From Clostridia bacterium (GTDB lineage: Bacteria > Bacillota > Clostridia > Oscillospirales > Acutalibacteraceae), in NCBI GenBank assembly GCA_017531385.1, contig JAFXLD010000028.1, positions 22,077-86,076 of the forward strand: 64,000 bases of DNA, given 5' to 3'. The notes below the pieces were generated by a model. That model searched no databases and was not told the DNA's origin. It saw only the letters and a list, made by a program, of their open reading frames with translations. Position numbers and translations under genes: made by a program. Shown piece after piece: positions 9,508 through 20,013 of the stretch (position 1 is the stretch's first letter; the number at the start of each line of letters is the position of its first letter).

Positions 9508-10097
9508 TAAAGCTCAACAAACCCGTTATTGTTGAAGGAAAATATGATAAAATCAGGCTGTCAAATTTTCTTGATGCCGTTATAATTGAAACTGACGGAT
9601 TCAGAATCTTTTCCGACAAGGAAAAGAGGGCTTTCATCAGAAACTTAGCAAAAACAAAAGGCATAATCGTCATGACAGACAGCGATTCGGCAGGTTTCAG
9701 AATAAGAAATTTCATAAGAAATATTGCATCAGACGGCGAAGTTATAAATGTTTATATCCCCGATGTTTTCGGCAAAGAAAAACGGAAAACAGAGCCGTCC
9801 AAAGAGGGAAAACTGGGTGTTGAAGGACTTTCCGAGAAAATAATAACCGAAGCTCTTACCAAAGCCGGTGTTTTTCATTCGGAAACAAAAGAATGCATAT
9901 CCCGACAGGTGACCGTCACAGACCTTTTTGAGGACGGTCTGACGGGCAGTGATAATTCATCAGAAAGAAAGAAACTGCTCTTAAAAAGCCTCTCATTGCC
10001 TTCCGGGATGTCAAACAGTCAGTTTTTAAAGCTTATAAACACATTTATGTCTTATGAAGACTATAAAAAAGCCGTCAAGGAAATTTCAGACGGTTGA
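9504..10097 (+). CDS. TOPRIM-domain nuclease, ribonuclease M5-like (DUF4093 type)
   Basis: 197 residues. The N-terminal TOPRIM fold shows the catalytic Glu in VEGKYDK (E11) and the metal-binding D59-S-D61-S-A-G, as in RNase M5 and small primase-like proteins. RNase M5 matures 5S rRNA; that role is likely but not proven here. The spacing and C-terminal half differ from Bacillus rnmV and look like the DUF4093 group common in Clostridia, so I leave the symbol blank. It overlaps holA by 4 bases with ribosome site AGGTGG. Confidence 0.85.
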   Translation: MIKLNKPVIVEGKYDKIRLSNFLDAVIIETDGFRIFSDKEKRAFIRNLAKTKGIIVMTDSDSAGFRIRNFIRNIASDGEVINVYIPDVFGKEKRKTEPSKEGKLGVEGLSEKIITEALTKAGVFHSETKECISRQVTVTDLFEDGLTGSDNSSERKKLLLKSLSLPSGMSNSQFLKLINTFMSYEDYKKAVKEISDG

Positions 10098-10140
10098 CAA
10101 GACTCCAAATTCGATATAAAATATCATCGGAGATGATACA

Positions 10141-10671
10141 ATGAAAAGAAAGAAACTGCTGACGGCAGGCATCTGCCTCATAATCGTAAGCATATTAGCC
10201 ATAACGGGCGTTGCCGTTACAAAATATAAATTCAACTCATCATCAGGTGAAACTGTTTCACAGTTACTCAACAGGGTGAATATAGAAGTTTCCGCAACAG
10301 AATTCAGCTTTGAGAGTGTGAGTAAAGACGGTATGCTCGAATGCAGAACCTTTGTTTCAATAGAAAAAACCGAGCCTGATTTTTACGGCAAGCTTCACAG
10401 CATAACAATCAGCGGAAGTGATACAGGTTATGTCATGTATACTGCAGGAAAAGACAACGGTGATGCACTTCTGCCCGAAGAAGTTTTTCTCCCAGTGAAT
10501 GATGACGGAACTTATCCTCTGAAATGGGAAATTGCATTCACAATTCCCTATGAAGATGGCAAAAACACCTATGAAGTGTCACTTGACATAAACTACTCCA
10601 CAGGTGTAAAACCGAATCTTGCACAGCGATACATGACAAGTATTCCCATCACATTGACAATTGCAGAATAA
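10141..10671 (+). CDS. Membrane-anchored protein of unknown function
   Basis: 176 residues with one N-terminal membrane helix (about 6-27, after KRKK) and an extracytoplasmic beta-rich domain. No lipobox Cys is visible. The domain has regularly alternating hydrophobic strands but no motif I recognise. ATG 10141 follows GGAGA. It lies 43 bases after the TOPRIM gene and is probably the last gene of that transcription unit, ended by the hairpin at 10673-10707. Confidence 0.75.
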   Translation: MKRKKLLTAGICLIIVSILAITGVAVTKYKFNSSSGETVSQLLNRVNIEVSATEFSFESVSKDGMLECRTFVSIEKTEPDFYGKLHSITISGSDTGYVMYTAGKDNGDALLPEEVFLPVNDDGTYPLKWEIAFTIPYEDGKNTYEVSLDINYSTGVKPNLAQRYMTSIPITLTIAE

Positions 10672-10672
10672 A

Positions 10673-10707
10673 AAACAGTTGCTTTGGGCAACTGTTTTCT
10701 TTTTTTA
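10673..10707. terminator. Bidirectional terminator between convergent genes
   Basis: Ten-bp perfect stem AAACAGTTGC / GCAACTGTTT (10673-10682, 10688-10697) with a T-rich run on the plus side and an A-rich run on the other side, serving the plus-strand unknown gene and the minus-strand symporter. Confidence 0.85.
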
Positions 10708-12135
10708 TCAGTATTTTCTTGAAAGCTGTGCTTCTGCTTCTTCTCTTGTGATTTCACCACTGTTTGCCTTTGCCATAATCTCAACGTCCTTGTCATTGAG
10801 CTTATAGAATACATAGAACGCCATTGAAATCACATAACCGATAATGGGAACAAGTGCATATGTCAGCCACAGACCTCTGATAGCTTCGGGAGTCTGTGTA
10901 ATACCGCTTGCTGCCAATTCTTCAAAGCTTGATGCGGTAACTTCTTTCCAACCGAACCAACCAAGAATAATCATACCGAGTGATGATGATATAGCTGCTG
11001 TAATCTTCGCTGAGAAGGTCTGAATTGCGAATGTGATCCCCTTTGCATCCGTACCTGTTTTGAATTTACCGTACTCTGCACAGTCGGGTGTGAACATGAA
11101 GTTCATGATGCCGACGATTGATGCGGGAACTGTTCTTACAACAGTGAGTGCAATAAATATCCAGGGATTTGAGTAACCGCAGACAAAAACAAGAACACTC
11201 GAAACAATGATACCCACATTGCTCCAGAAATAGACCTTGAACTTATCGTGTTTTCTCAGGATTATCGGCACAAGAACAGCGGCAATAAGCTGGGCGGGAG
11301 TTGTAATGACACCGATAAGAAGATTGAACAGAGAATCACCGAAGAGGTAATATGAAGCCACAAGGCTCAGTGTGTTGTTTGTAAGGAATGCATTTGCGAC
11401 GATAAACCCACCGTAGTAAACGAGAAGATATTTGTTGTGAATGAGATATCTGAACATCTCGATAAGTGAGAAATTCTCTTCGCTTTCACTTCTGACATAG
11501 TTTCTCTCTTTACCTGTAAGACCGATGGGAATCATGACAGCCGCACCGATTATTGAAGCGATAACAACAGTCCATGTATAGCTCAGACCCACTCTTTCAC
11601 TGGGCAGAATGGTGAATGCACCTGTGATGATAGCCATACCCACACCGCTTAAAATCTGTCTTCTTGACATAAGGGTGTTTCTTTCATCAAGGTTTGATGT
11701 TATAGTTGTAACCATTGTGTAAATGGGCACGTCGCAGATTGTGTATGCAGTATCCCAGAATATGTATGCAAGGGCAAACCAGATAAGCTTGACATTTTCT
11801 TCTGCCGCTGTGGGAATTGCAAAGAGAAGAATTGATGCGACAGGGATAAGAAGAGTTGAAATTCTTACCCAGGGCAGACACTTCTGACCGTTTTTGAATT
11901 TAATCTTGTCAAAAATCGCACCGAAGAGTGCATCATTGACTGCGTCCCATATCTTTACGGCAAGCACAACAACACCTGCTTTTGCCATATCGATACCTGT
12001 CATCATAAGATATGTTGTAAGATAACTTGCAACAAGAAAATAGAAGATATTCTGACCTGTGAAATATACAAGGTATGAATTTCTTTCGATAGGAGAAGTC
12101 TGCCAGTTAACGGCAGGCTTATTTGTTTTAGCCAT
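10708..12135 (-). CDS. GPH-family (MelB-like) sugar:cation symporter
   Basis: 475 residues, about twelve membrane helices. The N-terminus (YLVYFTGQNIFYFLVASYLTTY, then KIWDAVNDALFGAIFDK) is characteristic of the glycoside-pentoside-hexuronide:cation symporters, with the conserved D-A-x-x-D-P-like loop of MelB written here as DAVNDALFG. The substrate is probably a glycoside or hexuronide imported with Na+ or H+, but the sequence does not fix it. Start ATG at 12135 follows AGGAGG. It is monocistronic, ending at the shared terminator at 10673-10707. Confidence 0.88.
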   Translation of the reverse strand: MAKTNKPAVNWQTSPIERNSYLVYFTGQNIFYFLVASYLTTYLMMTGIDMAKAGVVVLAVKIWDAVNDALFGAIFDKIKFKNGQKCLPWVRISTLLIPVASILLFAIPTAAEENVKLIWFALAYIFWDTAYTICDVPIYTMVTTITSNLDERNTLMSRRQILSGVGMAIITGAFTILPSERVGLSYTWTVVIASIIGAAVMIPIGLTGKERNYVRSESEENFSLIEMFRYLIHNKYLLVYYGGFIVANAFLTNNTLSLVASYYLFGDSLFNLLIGVITTPAQLIAAVLVPIILRKHDKFKVYFWSNVGIIVSSVLVFVCGYSNPWIFIALTVVRTVPASIVGIMNFMFTPDCAEYGKFKTGTDAKGITFAIQTFSAKITAAISSSLGMIILGWFGWKEVTASSFEELAASGITQTPEAIRGLWLTYALVPIIGYVISMAFYVFYKLNDKDVEIMAKANSGEITREEAEAQLSRKY

Positions 12136-12183
12136 AAAAAAACCTCCTGTGAATTTTATAAAATAATTTTAACAAAATTCTTT

Positions 12184-13602
12184 TTATTTTACAAGTATTT
12201 CACCCGTAATACCTGTCTTTTTTCCGTAGGTATCAAAAATTTCTGCCTCACCATTATCTTTTTTTACTGTGACCTGTTTTCCGTCTGTAGAAATATACAT
12301 TCCGTTGCCGTCGGACAGGCAGTATGAGCCTTTGTATTCATTCCAGAATTTCTGAGCATTTGCAATTGTTGTTTCTCTGAAATTCACGGCAGTACAGATA
12401 ACAAATTCAGGTCTGAATACCTCAAAAACTCCCTTTGAAGCCTCTGCCCGCACCTGACCGTGATGAGGGAATTTTACAATATCCACGTCAAACACATCTT
12501 CACCGCATTTATCGGCATAATATGACAACATCACATCAAAAGGCTCTTCGGCGTAATTCGGTGAGTCGGGCAGATAGGCATTTTTTGCTTTTTTCATCAC
12601 GTCACCCGTAAAAAGCATTGTCCTGTCTTTATATGTGACCTTCATCCACATTGAATTTGAATTTACAACAGCTTTCGGAAAATCTGCAGCTGTACTGCCT
12701 GACTTCCCACCGTCATAATAAATGTCAAGCAGATGCGAAGCCCTTTCAGGTGTACCCCAGTCTTCAGAGGGTGCAAACAGGTCAAAAACAATCTTTCCGT
12801 CTTCTGATTTTATCTGCATTGTTTCACCGAAAGGAACATATTCAATCTGAGTTTCGCGAGAATATTCCTCAAAAAGACTCAAAAACCTGAGTCTGCCCTT
12901 TGTTTCAATAACTCCGTCGGAATAATATTTTGGATCACAAACAGAATAAAGAGAAGTGTGCTCAAAAACCGACTGCTTGGGCATATAGACCGTGTCAATT
13001 TCAAAATACGGTGACGGAATTATGTTGTGAAGATATGTATTCATATGGTCCGTGTGAAAATGGGAAATCACAACTGTTATTTTCAACTTGTAATTTTCAT
13101 CATTTTCAGAAATACCGTCAGGCAGAAGCTCTTTTCTCAGATTCATAAGATATGTATAAACCGAGTCTTCACCCGTACTCTTATGTCCGCCGTCAAGGAC
13201 GAGAATTTCACCTTTATAACTGAACACAAAGCCGTCCTGCTTTTTCACTTCACAGCCTGCAACAAAAAGTTCAAGATTGTCAGTTTCGGGCATAAATTTA
13301 TTTACATAAACCGTGTCGAAAATCTCAGTATTTTCATTTTCGTCAAGCTTTGAAGCAATACGCAGAATTTTTCTTGCATCTGAAGATGTGATTTTTCCGT
13401 TTTTATCTGCATCGGCAATGGGAATTATAACGTTATCAATTGTTTCAAGCTGTGCAGACACTCTGAGAACTGTTCTCGCATCGGATGCGGTAACTTTGCC
13501 ATTCATATCAACATCACCGAGCAAAACTGTCTTTGCAGACACTCCCACACAAAGCAAAAACAGCAATATAAACGCAAACAATATACTTAATTCCTTTTTC
13601 AT
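12184..13602 (-). CDS. Secreted metallo-beta-lactamase-fold hydrolase with N-terminal dockerin-like module
   Basis: 472 residues. A signal peptide (about 1-23, ending GVSA) is followed directly by a dockerin-like pair of loops (GDVDMNGKVTASDA, DADKNGKITSSDA; about 28-88). The rest is an MBL-fold domain with H181-F-H183-T-D185-H186, a later TGDVM loop and FPHHGQVRAE, the layout seen in ComEC-tail-type MBL proteins. The metal ligands are intact, so it is probably an active extracellular hydrolase; nuclease or phosphodiesterase activity is possible but unproven. The dockerin stands at the N-terminus, whereas the other dockerin proteins here carry it at the C-terminus. Reads as a single-gene unit. 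Confidence 0.88.
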   Translation of the reverse strand: MKKELSILFAFILLFLLCVGVSAKTVLLGDVDMNGKVTASDARTVLRVSAQLETIDNVIIPIADADKNGKITSSDARKILRIASKLDENENTEIFDTVYVNKFMPETDNLELFVAGCEVKKQDGFVFSYKGEILVLDGGHKSTGEDSVYTYLMNLRKELLPDGISENDENYKLKITVVISHFHTDHMNTYLHNIIPSPYFEIDTVYMPKQSVFEHTSLYSVCDPKYYSDGVIETKGRLRFLSLFEEYSRETQIEYVPFGETMQIKSEDGKIVFDLFAPSEDWGTPERASHLLDIYYDGGKSGSTAADFPKAVVNSNSMWMKVTYKDRTMLFTGDVMKKAKNAYLPDSPNYAEEPFDVMLSYYADKCGEDVFDVDIVKFPHHGQVRAEASKGVFEVFRPEFVICTAVNFRETTIANAQKFWNEYKGSYCLSDGNGMYISTDGKQVTVKKDNGEAEIFDTYGKKTGITGEILVK

Positions 13603-13665
13603 TTTTTTCTACTCCTTAAATTTCAACTGACTGTATTATAACACATATTTTAATATTTTTCTACA

Positions 13666-13697
13666 CAAAAAAACGCAGGCACCGAAGTGTCTGCGTT
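13666..13697 (-). terminator. Terminator of the LRR surface protein gene
   Basis: Eleven-pair stem AACGCAGGCAC / GTGTCTGCGTT; on the transcribed minus strand it has a UUCG tetraloop and a T-run. The arms are identical to those of the groEL terminator at 15768-15798; only the loop differs. Confidence 0.88.
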
Positions 13698-13708
13698 AAA
13701 ATTTCATG

Positions 13709-15706
13709 TTATGCCATGTGGAAAACAGCTTTGATCATATCCAAGAATTTCAGATATGCGTTGATAAATTTATTCAGAAGGCTTCTGAGATAACTGATGA
13801 AATCATTTTCTGTATTTTCTGGGGCTGTTTCTGCTTCCTCAAGAATTGCATAATAGCTGAAATGGTTTGTTTCAAAGTAAACATATCCGTCTTTATTGTG
13901 ATATGTTTTCAGTTCTTCCATTGTGCCGTCATCTGCAACATAATATACAACGCACTTGTTCTGATTATATCCCTTGGGCAGAGGAATCTGCACAAGGACT
14001 GTGCCGTTTGGCTGAACTTTCTGACCGTCAACTGTCACATTGATATCAAACATTGTGACCTTGTAATTTCCCTCTTTGTGGCTTATGAGCTTATATGCTT
14101 CTCCGTCTTCAACGGGTTTTACTTCGATTTCAGCTTCGCCGTCAAATGCACCTTCAGGGAAAACAACCGATACACCTGTATCTTTATCAATTTTTTCTTC
14201 ACTGTCTTCAATTTCAAGCATGGGAATTTCGTAGGTACTCTGAACATCACCGCAGTGCTCGCAGACATTTCCGCCAACACCGGGCTGTGTATATGTTGCA
14301 GGAGTGATTACCGTGTCAACATAATTGTGTCTGCAGATAGGAACAAACTTAAAGCCGTTTTCATTTGCATATGTTTCAGCTGTACTGCCTGCATAACCGT
14401 GGATAGTGAGATCTTCCATCGGGTACAGATTATCATCATAAACAATTGCCGCATCAATAAGATTCTGATACATTTGTTCCTCTTCATATGATTTACTGTT
14501 TACCCGTCCTTTATATAATTCCGTAAACTCATCAACATCAATTGTTATTCTGTATACCATATATCCGACACTGTAATCTTCAAAGACCATATCCGGATTA
14601 TATACATACACATCTTTCATGTTGTAACAATCAAGGAATGTCATAGTTTTCAGAGTTCCCATTGTTTCGGGAATCTCAACACTTTCAAGTCCAAAAGCAC
14701 CGTAAAACGACATTTCTTCAATATCACTGACACCGGCAAGATCAATATCTTTAAGAAAATAAGGGATGATGGAAGACATGGAAATTGTTGAAACACAATC
14801 AGGAAGTTGGCAAGAAGAACCTTTACCCATAGGATAAGTAATAAGTTTTGTGCCGTCTTTGCTTAACAGAGATCCGTCAACACTTGAATAATAGGGATTA
14901 TTTTCATCTACTGTTATACTTTTAAGAGAAGGGAGCAAAGCGAATGAATCAAGCTCTTCTACACTGCTTCCGAGTTCAAGAGTTTCAAGACTGATGCAAT
15001 AGTCAAATGAATCATAAATATTTCTTACACCATCGCCAATCACAACAGTTTTAAGAGCTGTGCAACCTGTAAACATACCATAATCCATATATTTTACAGT
15101 GTCAGGGATTTCTATGTTCTCAAGTGAAGAACAATTCAAAAATGCCTGAGGCTCTAAATTCTCTACACTATCGGGAATTGTTACATTAATCAGGGAAGAA
15201 CAGTACATGAATGCTCCTGCTCCTATTCTGTTAACACTGTCAGGTATAGCATATTCAGTATTATCCTTTCCGCAAGGGTATTTCACTAATTTTGTTTTAT
15301 CTTTGTTATATACAATACCGTCATCATCACTGAAATAATAGCTGTTATTTTCGTCAACTATATATTTTTCAATATTCAGACCAAATCCACTGTAAAAGAA
15401 ATTAAAAAGCTCATCATCTTCTATGATATTTTCAGGAATGTAAACTGATGTAATGCTGTCACAATCAGAAAAAGCATACATATCAATCACTTTTACGGGC
15501 TGTCCTTCAATTGTGTTTGGAATTACAACATCACCGCTGATTGACGGATCGCAGCTCGTTATTACAACTCCTCCGTAATAATCATCTATTTCATAAGTGA
15601 TGTAATCAAGAATATTATTTTCTTCTGCAAATGCAGTTACACCGCACATTGCAAAAAGGCTTGCGATTATTGACAACACAAGCACAAGAGAAATTGATTT
15701 TTTCAT
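13709..15706 (-). CDS. Secreted BspA-type leucine-rich-repeat surface protein with ZU5-like domain and C-terminal amphipathic tail
   Basis: 665 residues. The signal peptide covers about 1-27 (cleavage near AFAEE). Residues 50-430 are LRR_5/BspA repeats (e.g. NRIGAGAFMYCSSLINVTIP) with two inserts containing LVKYPCGKDN / LITYPMGKGS. Next comes a Cys-X2-Cys linker (CRHNYV ... CEHCGDV), then a ZU5-like segment (PNGTVLVQIPLPK ... TNHFSYYAIL) homologous to that in the protein at 1-2691. The last ~30 residues form an amphipathic helix (FISYLRSLLNKFINAYLKF). There is no dockerin and no LPXTG. Start ATG 15706 follows AAGGAG. LRR_5 proteins mediate adhesion in other bacteria; here that is inference. 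Confidence 0.87.
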   Translation of the reverse strand: MKKSISLVLVLSIIASLFAMCGVTAFAEENNILDYITYEIDDYYGGVVITSCDPSISGDVVIPNTIEGQPVKVIDMYAFSDCDSITSVYIPENIIEDDELFNFFYSGFGLNIEKYIVDENNSYYFSDDDGIVYNKDKTKLVKYPCGKDNTEYAIPDSVNRIGAGAFMYCSSLINVTIPDSVENLEPQAFLNCSSLENIEIPDTVKYMDYGMFTGCTALKTVVIGDGVRNIYDSFDYCISLETLELGSSVEELDSFALLPSLKSITVDENNPYYSSVDGSLLSKDGTKLITYPMGKGSSCQLPDCVSTISMSSIIPYFLKDIDLAGVSDIEEMSFYGAFGLESVEIPETMGTLKTMTFLDCYNMKDVYVYNPDMVFEDYSVGYMVYRITIDVDEFTELYKGRVNSKSYEEEQMYQNLIDAAIVYDDNLYPMEDLTIHGYAGSTAETYANENGFKFVPICRHNYVDTVITPATYTQPGVGGNVCEHCGDVQSTYEIPMLEIEDSEEKIDKDTGVSVVFPEGAFDGEAEIEVKPVEDGEAYKLISHKEGNYKVTMFDINVTVDGQKVQPNGTVLVQIPLPKGYNQNKCVVYYVADDGTMEELKTYHNKDGYVYFETNHFSYYAILEEAETAPENTENDFISYLRSLLNKFINAYLKFLDMIKAVFHMA

Positions 15707-15767
15707 GGGGTTATTCTCCTTTTTCTTTTTATTTCAGCTTACCACTTTTTAACATAAAAATCAATAC

Positions 15768-15798
15768 TAAAAAACGCAGGCACCAGAGTGTCTGCGTT
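15768..15798 (-). terminator. Terminator of groES-groEL
   Basis: Eleven-pair stem AACGCAGGCAC / GTGTCTGCGTT with loop CAGA and a T-run on the minus strand. Confidence 0.88.
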
Positions 15799-15819
15799 AA
15801 ATTTATGCTTAGTATTTTA

Positions 15820-17478
<1,659 letters not shown>

Positions 17479-17483
17479 TCAAA

Positions 17484-17768
17484 TTATTCTACTACTGCAA
17501 GAATGTCATTCTGACGGCAGACTGTGTATTCTTCGTTGCCGAGCTTGACTTCTGTACCTGCATATTTGTTGAGTATAACCTTTTCGCCTACTTTAACTTC
17601 CATAACGATTTCCTTACCGTCAACAACACCGCCGGGACCTACTGCAACGATTTCTGCGATCTGGGGTTTTTCCTGAGCTGCTGATGAAAGGATGATACCG
17701 CTCTGTGTCTTCTCTTCTGCTGCGACAAACTTAACTACAACTTTGTCACCCAAAGGTTTAAGTGTCAT
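17484..17768 (-). CDS. groES: Co-chaperonin GroES
   Basis: 94 residues, the standard size. It forms the heptameric lid of GroEL. Family features are the N-terminal LKPLGDKVVVK, the mobile loop around KTQSGIILSS, and VGPGGVVDGKEIVMEVKVGEKV. Start ATG 17768 follows AGGAGG. First gene of the groESL operon, below a CIRCE operator. Confidence 0.98.
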   Translation of the reverse strand: MTLKPLGDKVVVKFVAAEEKTQSGIILSSAAQEKPQIAEIVAVGPGGVVDGKEIVMEVKVGEKVILNKYAGTEVKLGNEEYTVCRQNDILAVVE

Positions 17769-17806
17769 TGTATATTCCTCCTGAAATAATTATCTTTTTT
17801 TGCGTT

Positions 17807-17833
17807 TTAGCACTCTCAATTCATGAGTGCTAA
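17807..17833 (-). promoter_or_regulatory. CIRCE operator (HrcA binding site) of groESL
   Basis: Perfect consensus inverted repeat TTAGCACTC-N9-GAGTGCTAA between the promoter and groES. HrcA represses from CIRCE and is released on heat shock. hrcA itself is not in the window. Confidence 0.98.
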
Positions 17834-17838
17834 TGTAT

Positions 17839-17866
17839 ATTGTAACCATTTTTCAGAAAAAATCAA
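17839..17866 (-). promoter_or_regulatory. groESL promoter
   Basis: On the minus strand TTGATT (17866-17861), 16-base spacer, TACAAT (17844-17839), immediately upstream of CIRCE. Confidence 0.7.
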
Positions 17867-17936
17867 GTACTTTTATAAATTTTCTGAAATTTTTTCCATA
17901 TTTTATATTACATATTACATCAAAACGATAAGATAT

Positions 17937-17965
17937 TTGACATTTGTCGATGTTTATTGTATAAT
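17937..17965 (+). promoter_or_regulatory. Promoter of the tetR-family gene
   Basis: Perfect TTGACA (17937-17942) and TATAAT (17960-17965) with 17-base spacing. A short dyad GACATTTGTC (17939-17948) overlaps the -35 box and could be an autoregulatory operator. Confidence 0.8.
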
Positions 17966-17993
17966 TCACCTATAAAATTTAAGGACTGATTTT

Positions 17994-18572
17994 ATGAGCG
18001 AAAAGAAAGAAGATTTAAGAATAAGAAGAACACACAAGCTCCTTTGTGATGCAATGTTCGCACTGCTTGAAACTCAGAGTTTTGACGAAATCTCCGTTGT
18101 GAATATCTGCGACAAAGCAATGGTGCACAGAGCAACTTTTTATAAGCATTTCAAGGATAAATATGAATTTATGGAGTATGTGGCAAAGGAAAAGCTCCGT
18201 GATTTTTATAAACAGAGCAAAATCTATGCTGATTTTTCCGACAAAGAAAATCTTTACCGGGCCATGATATCAAACATAATGCAGTTTATCGAAGAAAATA
18301 AGCAGATGCTCCGTATTGCATCAAACTCTTCAAACAGCAACTTCTTTGATTCGCTCCACAGAATCATATATGAAGAACTGCTGGATTTTCTCACCTCATC
18401 ACAGTCAAACGGAGAAACATACAAAGCACCCGTTGAAGTTTTTGCAATGTTTCTCACAGGGGGTCTGACCTCTCTTATCCGTTGGTGGCTTGCCAATGAC
18501 ACGGGCTACACAAAAGAAGATATTGCAAAACACATCGAATGTATGCTTCTTTCAAGCGGTAAAAATATTTAA
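17994..18572 (+). CDS. TetR/AcrR-family transcriptional regulator
   Basis: 192 residues. The N-terminal helix-turn-helix (about 25-60) reads LETQSFDEISVVNICDKAMV then HRATFYKHFKDKYEF, typical of the TetR family. The C-terminal ligand-binding half resembles the TetR_C_8 type in layout, with hydrophobic helices and a final LTSLIRWWLAND. It probably represses its own or a nearby promoter. The divergent groESL operon has its own CIRCE control, so the target is unclear. The stop overlaps the stop of convergent ylbJ at a TTAA (18569-18572). Confidence 0.92.
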   Translation: MSEKKEDLRIRRTHKLLCDAMFALLETQSFDEISVVNICDKAMVHRATFYKHFKDKYEFMEYVAKEKLRDFYKQSKIYADFSDKENLYRAMISNIMQFIEENKQMLRIASNSSNSNFFDSLHRIIYEELLDFLTSSQSNGETYKAPVEVFAMFLTGGLTSLIRWWLANDTGYTKEDIAKHIECMLLSSGKNI

Positions 18573-19642
18573 CCCGTGATATCGTAGATTTTCAGTTTTT
18601 TAATCTGTCCCGAAGTGATATCAAAAATCAGAACGGCACACATGATAAGAAGTATAGCAGAAGACGGTGCAGTATGGCTCCACAGATGCATTTCGGTATC
18701 TGCAAAAACATTTATGGGAACGTCAATAAACAACAGGATAATTTTTGCTGTAAAAAAAGATAAAACAGCGTTTACAATGCGGAAAGCAAGGTATTCAGAA
18801 GCCTTGACTCCGCATTTTTTTATTATGGGCAGAATCTGACACATCACACATATCCCGCCGAATGATATAACAGCGCTCACAAGAGGAATTCCTCCGAGTT
18901 TTGCAGCACTTCCGATTCCTGTTGTGACTTCAGAAAAAGCAAGATACACAAGCAATAGCGTTTCATTTTTTATAAAAGACTGCATTAACCCCGAAAATGC
19001 AGAAAAAATCAGCACCCAGGTACAGACAGAGATGATGCCTTTTGATGACGCAAATGCCGAATCCACAAGAGCCTGCGACAGATTGTTTTTTTCAGATGTT
19101 ATTATTCTTTCATAGTCTGTTTTTCTTTTAAATAATGAAAACACAACTCCCGTAATAACAGATGCAAAACAAACTGAAACAAGCATAACAACACCTGCCG
19201 TTTCTGAGCGGAGCATCATTTCACCTGCGGCAGTCACAACAAAAGCAGGGCCTGCATTCACACAGAATGAAAATATGTGCCGTGCATCTTTTTCTGTTAT
19301 TTTTTTCTTCTCATAAAGCTCAGAAACAATGGATGCTCCGACAGGATACCCACCGATAAAACCGAAAAACAAACAGGAAAAACACTCTGCGGGAAGTCCG
19401 AATATTTTTTTCATAAAAGGTGCAGAAATGCGGTTTATACTGCCGAATACACCTGATTTTATCGCAAAAGATGAAAGCATCATAAACGGAAAAATCGACG
19501 GAATAAGCACTTCACCACAAACAGCAAGACTTCTGCTCACTTCATCGGCAACCTGAGTTTTCTTTACAATCAACATTCCCCCGATGCAGATAACAAACAC
19601 AAGCACCGAAATATTAACAAATTTATATTTTTTTCTTATCAT
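18569..19642 (-). CDS. ylbJ: Sporulation integral membrane protein YlbJ
   Basis: 357 residues, about eight membrane helices with nucleoside-recognition (Gate) domain features: SIFPFMMLSSFAIKSG, FFGFIGGYPVGASIVSELY and the mirrored SAVISFGGICVMCQILPI. In Bacillus, YlbJ is a sigma-E product needed for spore cortex formation, so this supports a spore-forming host. I choose ATG 19642, nine bases after AGAGG; an earlier in-frame TTG at 19666 lacks a ribosome site. It is divergent from yqfC. Confidence 0.9.
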   Translation of the reverse strand: MIRKKYKFVNISVLVFVICIGGMLIVKKTQVADEVSRSLAVCGEVLIPSIFPFMMLSSFAIKSGVFGSINRISAPFMKKIFGLPAECFSCLFFGFIGGYPVGASIVSELYEKKKITEKDARHIFSFCVNAGPAFVVTAAGEMMLRSETAGVVMLVSVCFASVITGVVFSLFKRKTDYERIITSEKNNLSQALVDSAFASSKGIISVCTWVLIFSAFSGLMQSFIKNETLLLVYLAFSEVTTGIGSAAKLGGIPLVSAVISFGGICVMCQILPIIKKCGVKASEYLAFRIVNAVLSFFTAKIILLFIDVPINVFADTEMHLWSHTAPSSAILLIMCAVLIFDITSGQIKKLKIYDITG

Positions 19643-19724
19643 AAAAACAACCTCTGTTATAAACAATATGTTCTCACTGTGCTATTTATTGCAGTGAAGT
19701 CATATATTTTACGGAGGTGTAAGA

Positions 19725-20003
19725 ATGAAAAGAAGCAAAGAAGAAATAGTGAAAAAATTCACCGAAGAAATGCAGATTCCCGAATCTGCCGTAACAGATT
19801 CTTTCAGGATTGAATTCAGAAGCAATACAGATGTTATTATCGAAGGTTGCAGAGGTATTGTTGAATATGAGGAGTCGGGTATTTCACTGAATCTCGGCAA
19901 AATGATTGTCCGTTTCGGCGGTGCAGACCTTGAAATCAGCTCGTTTTATGAAGAACAGGCAATTCTCAAAGGCACCGTTGCGGCAATGGAATTTTCATCA
20001 TAG
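19725..20003 (+). CDS. yqfC: Sporulation protein YqfC
   Basis: 92 residues of the YabP/YqfC family (SGISLNLGKMIVRFGG, LEISSFYEEQAILKGTV). The gene is part of the conserved sporulation pair yqfC-yqfD found upstream of phoH in Firmicutes. Ribosome site GGAGG precedes ATG 19725. yqfD starts 10 bases downstream. Confidence 0.92.
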   Translation: MKRSKEEIVKKFTEEMQIPESAVTDSFRIEFRSNTDVIIEGCRGIVEYEESGISLNLGKMIVRFGGADLEISSFYEEQAILKGTVAAMEFSS

Positions 20004-20013
20004 GAGATAAACC

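Noticed and set aside
17994-18572. Phage or defence island around the TetR gene
   Set aside because: Neighbours are housekeeping and sporulation genes; no integrase, restriction or toxin-antitoxin genes are present.
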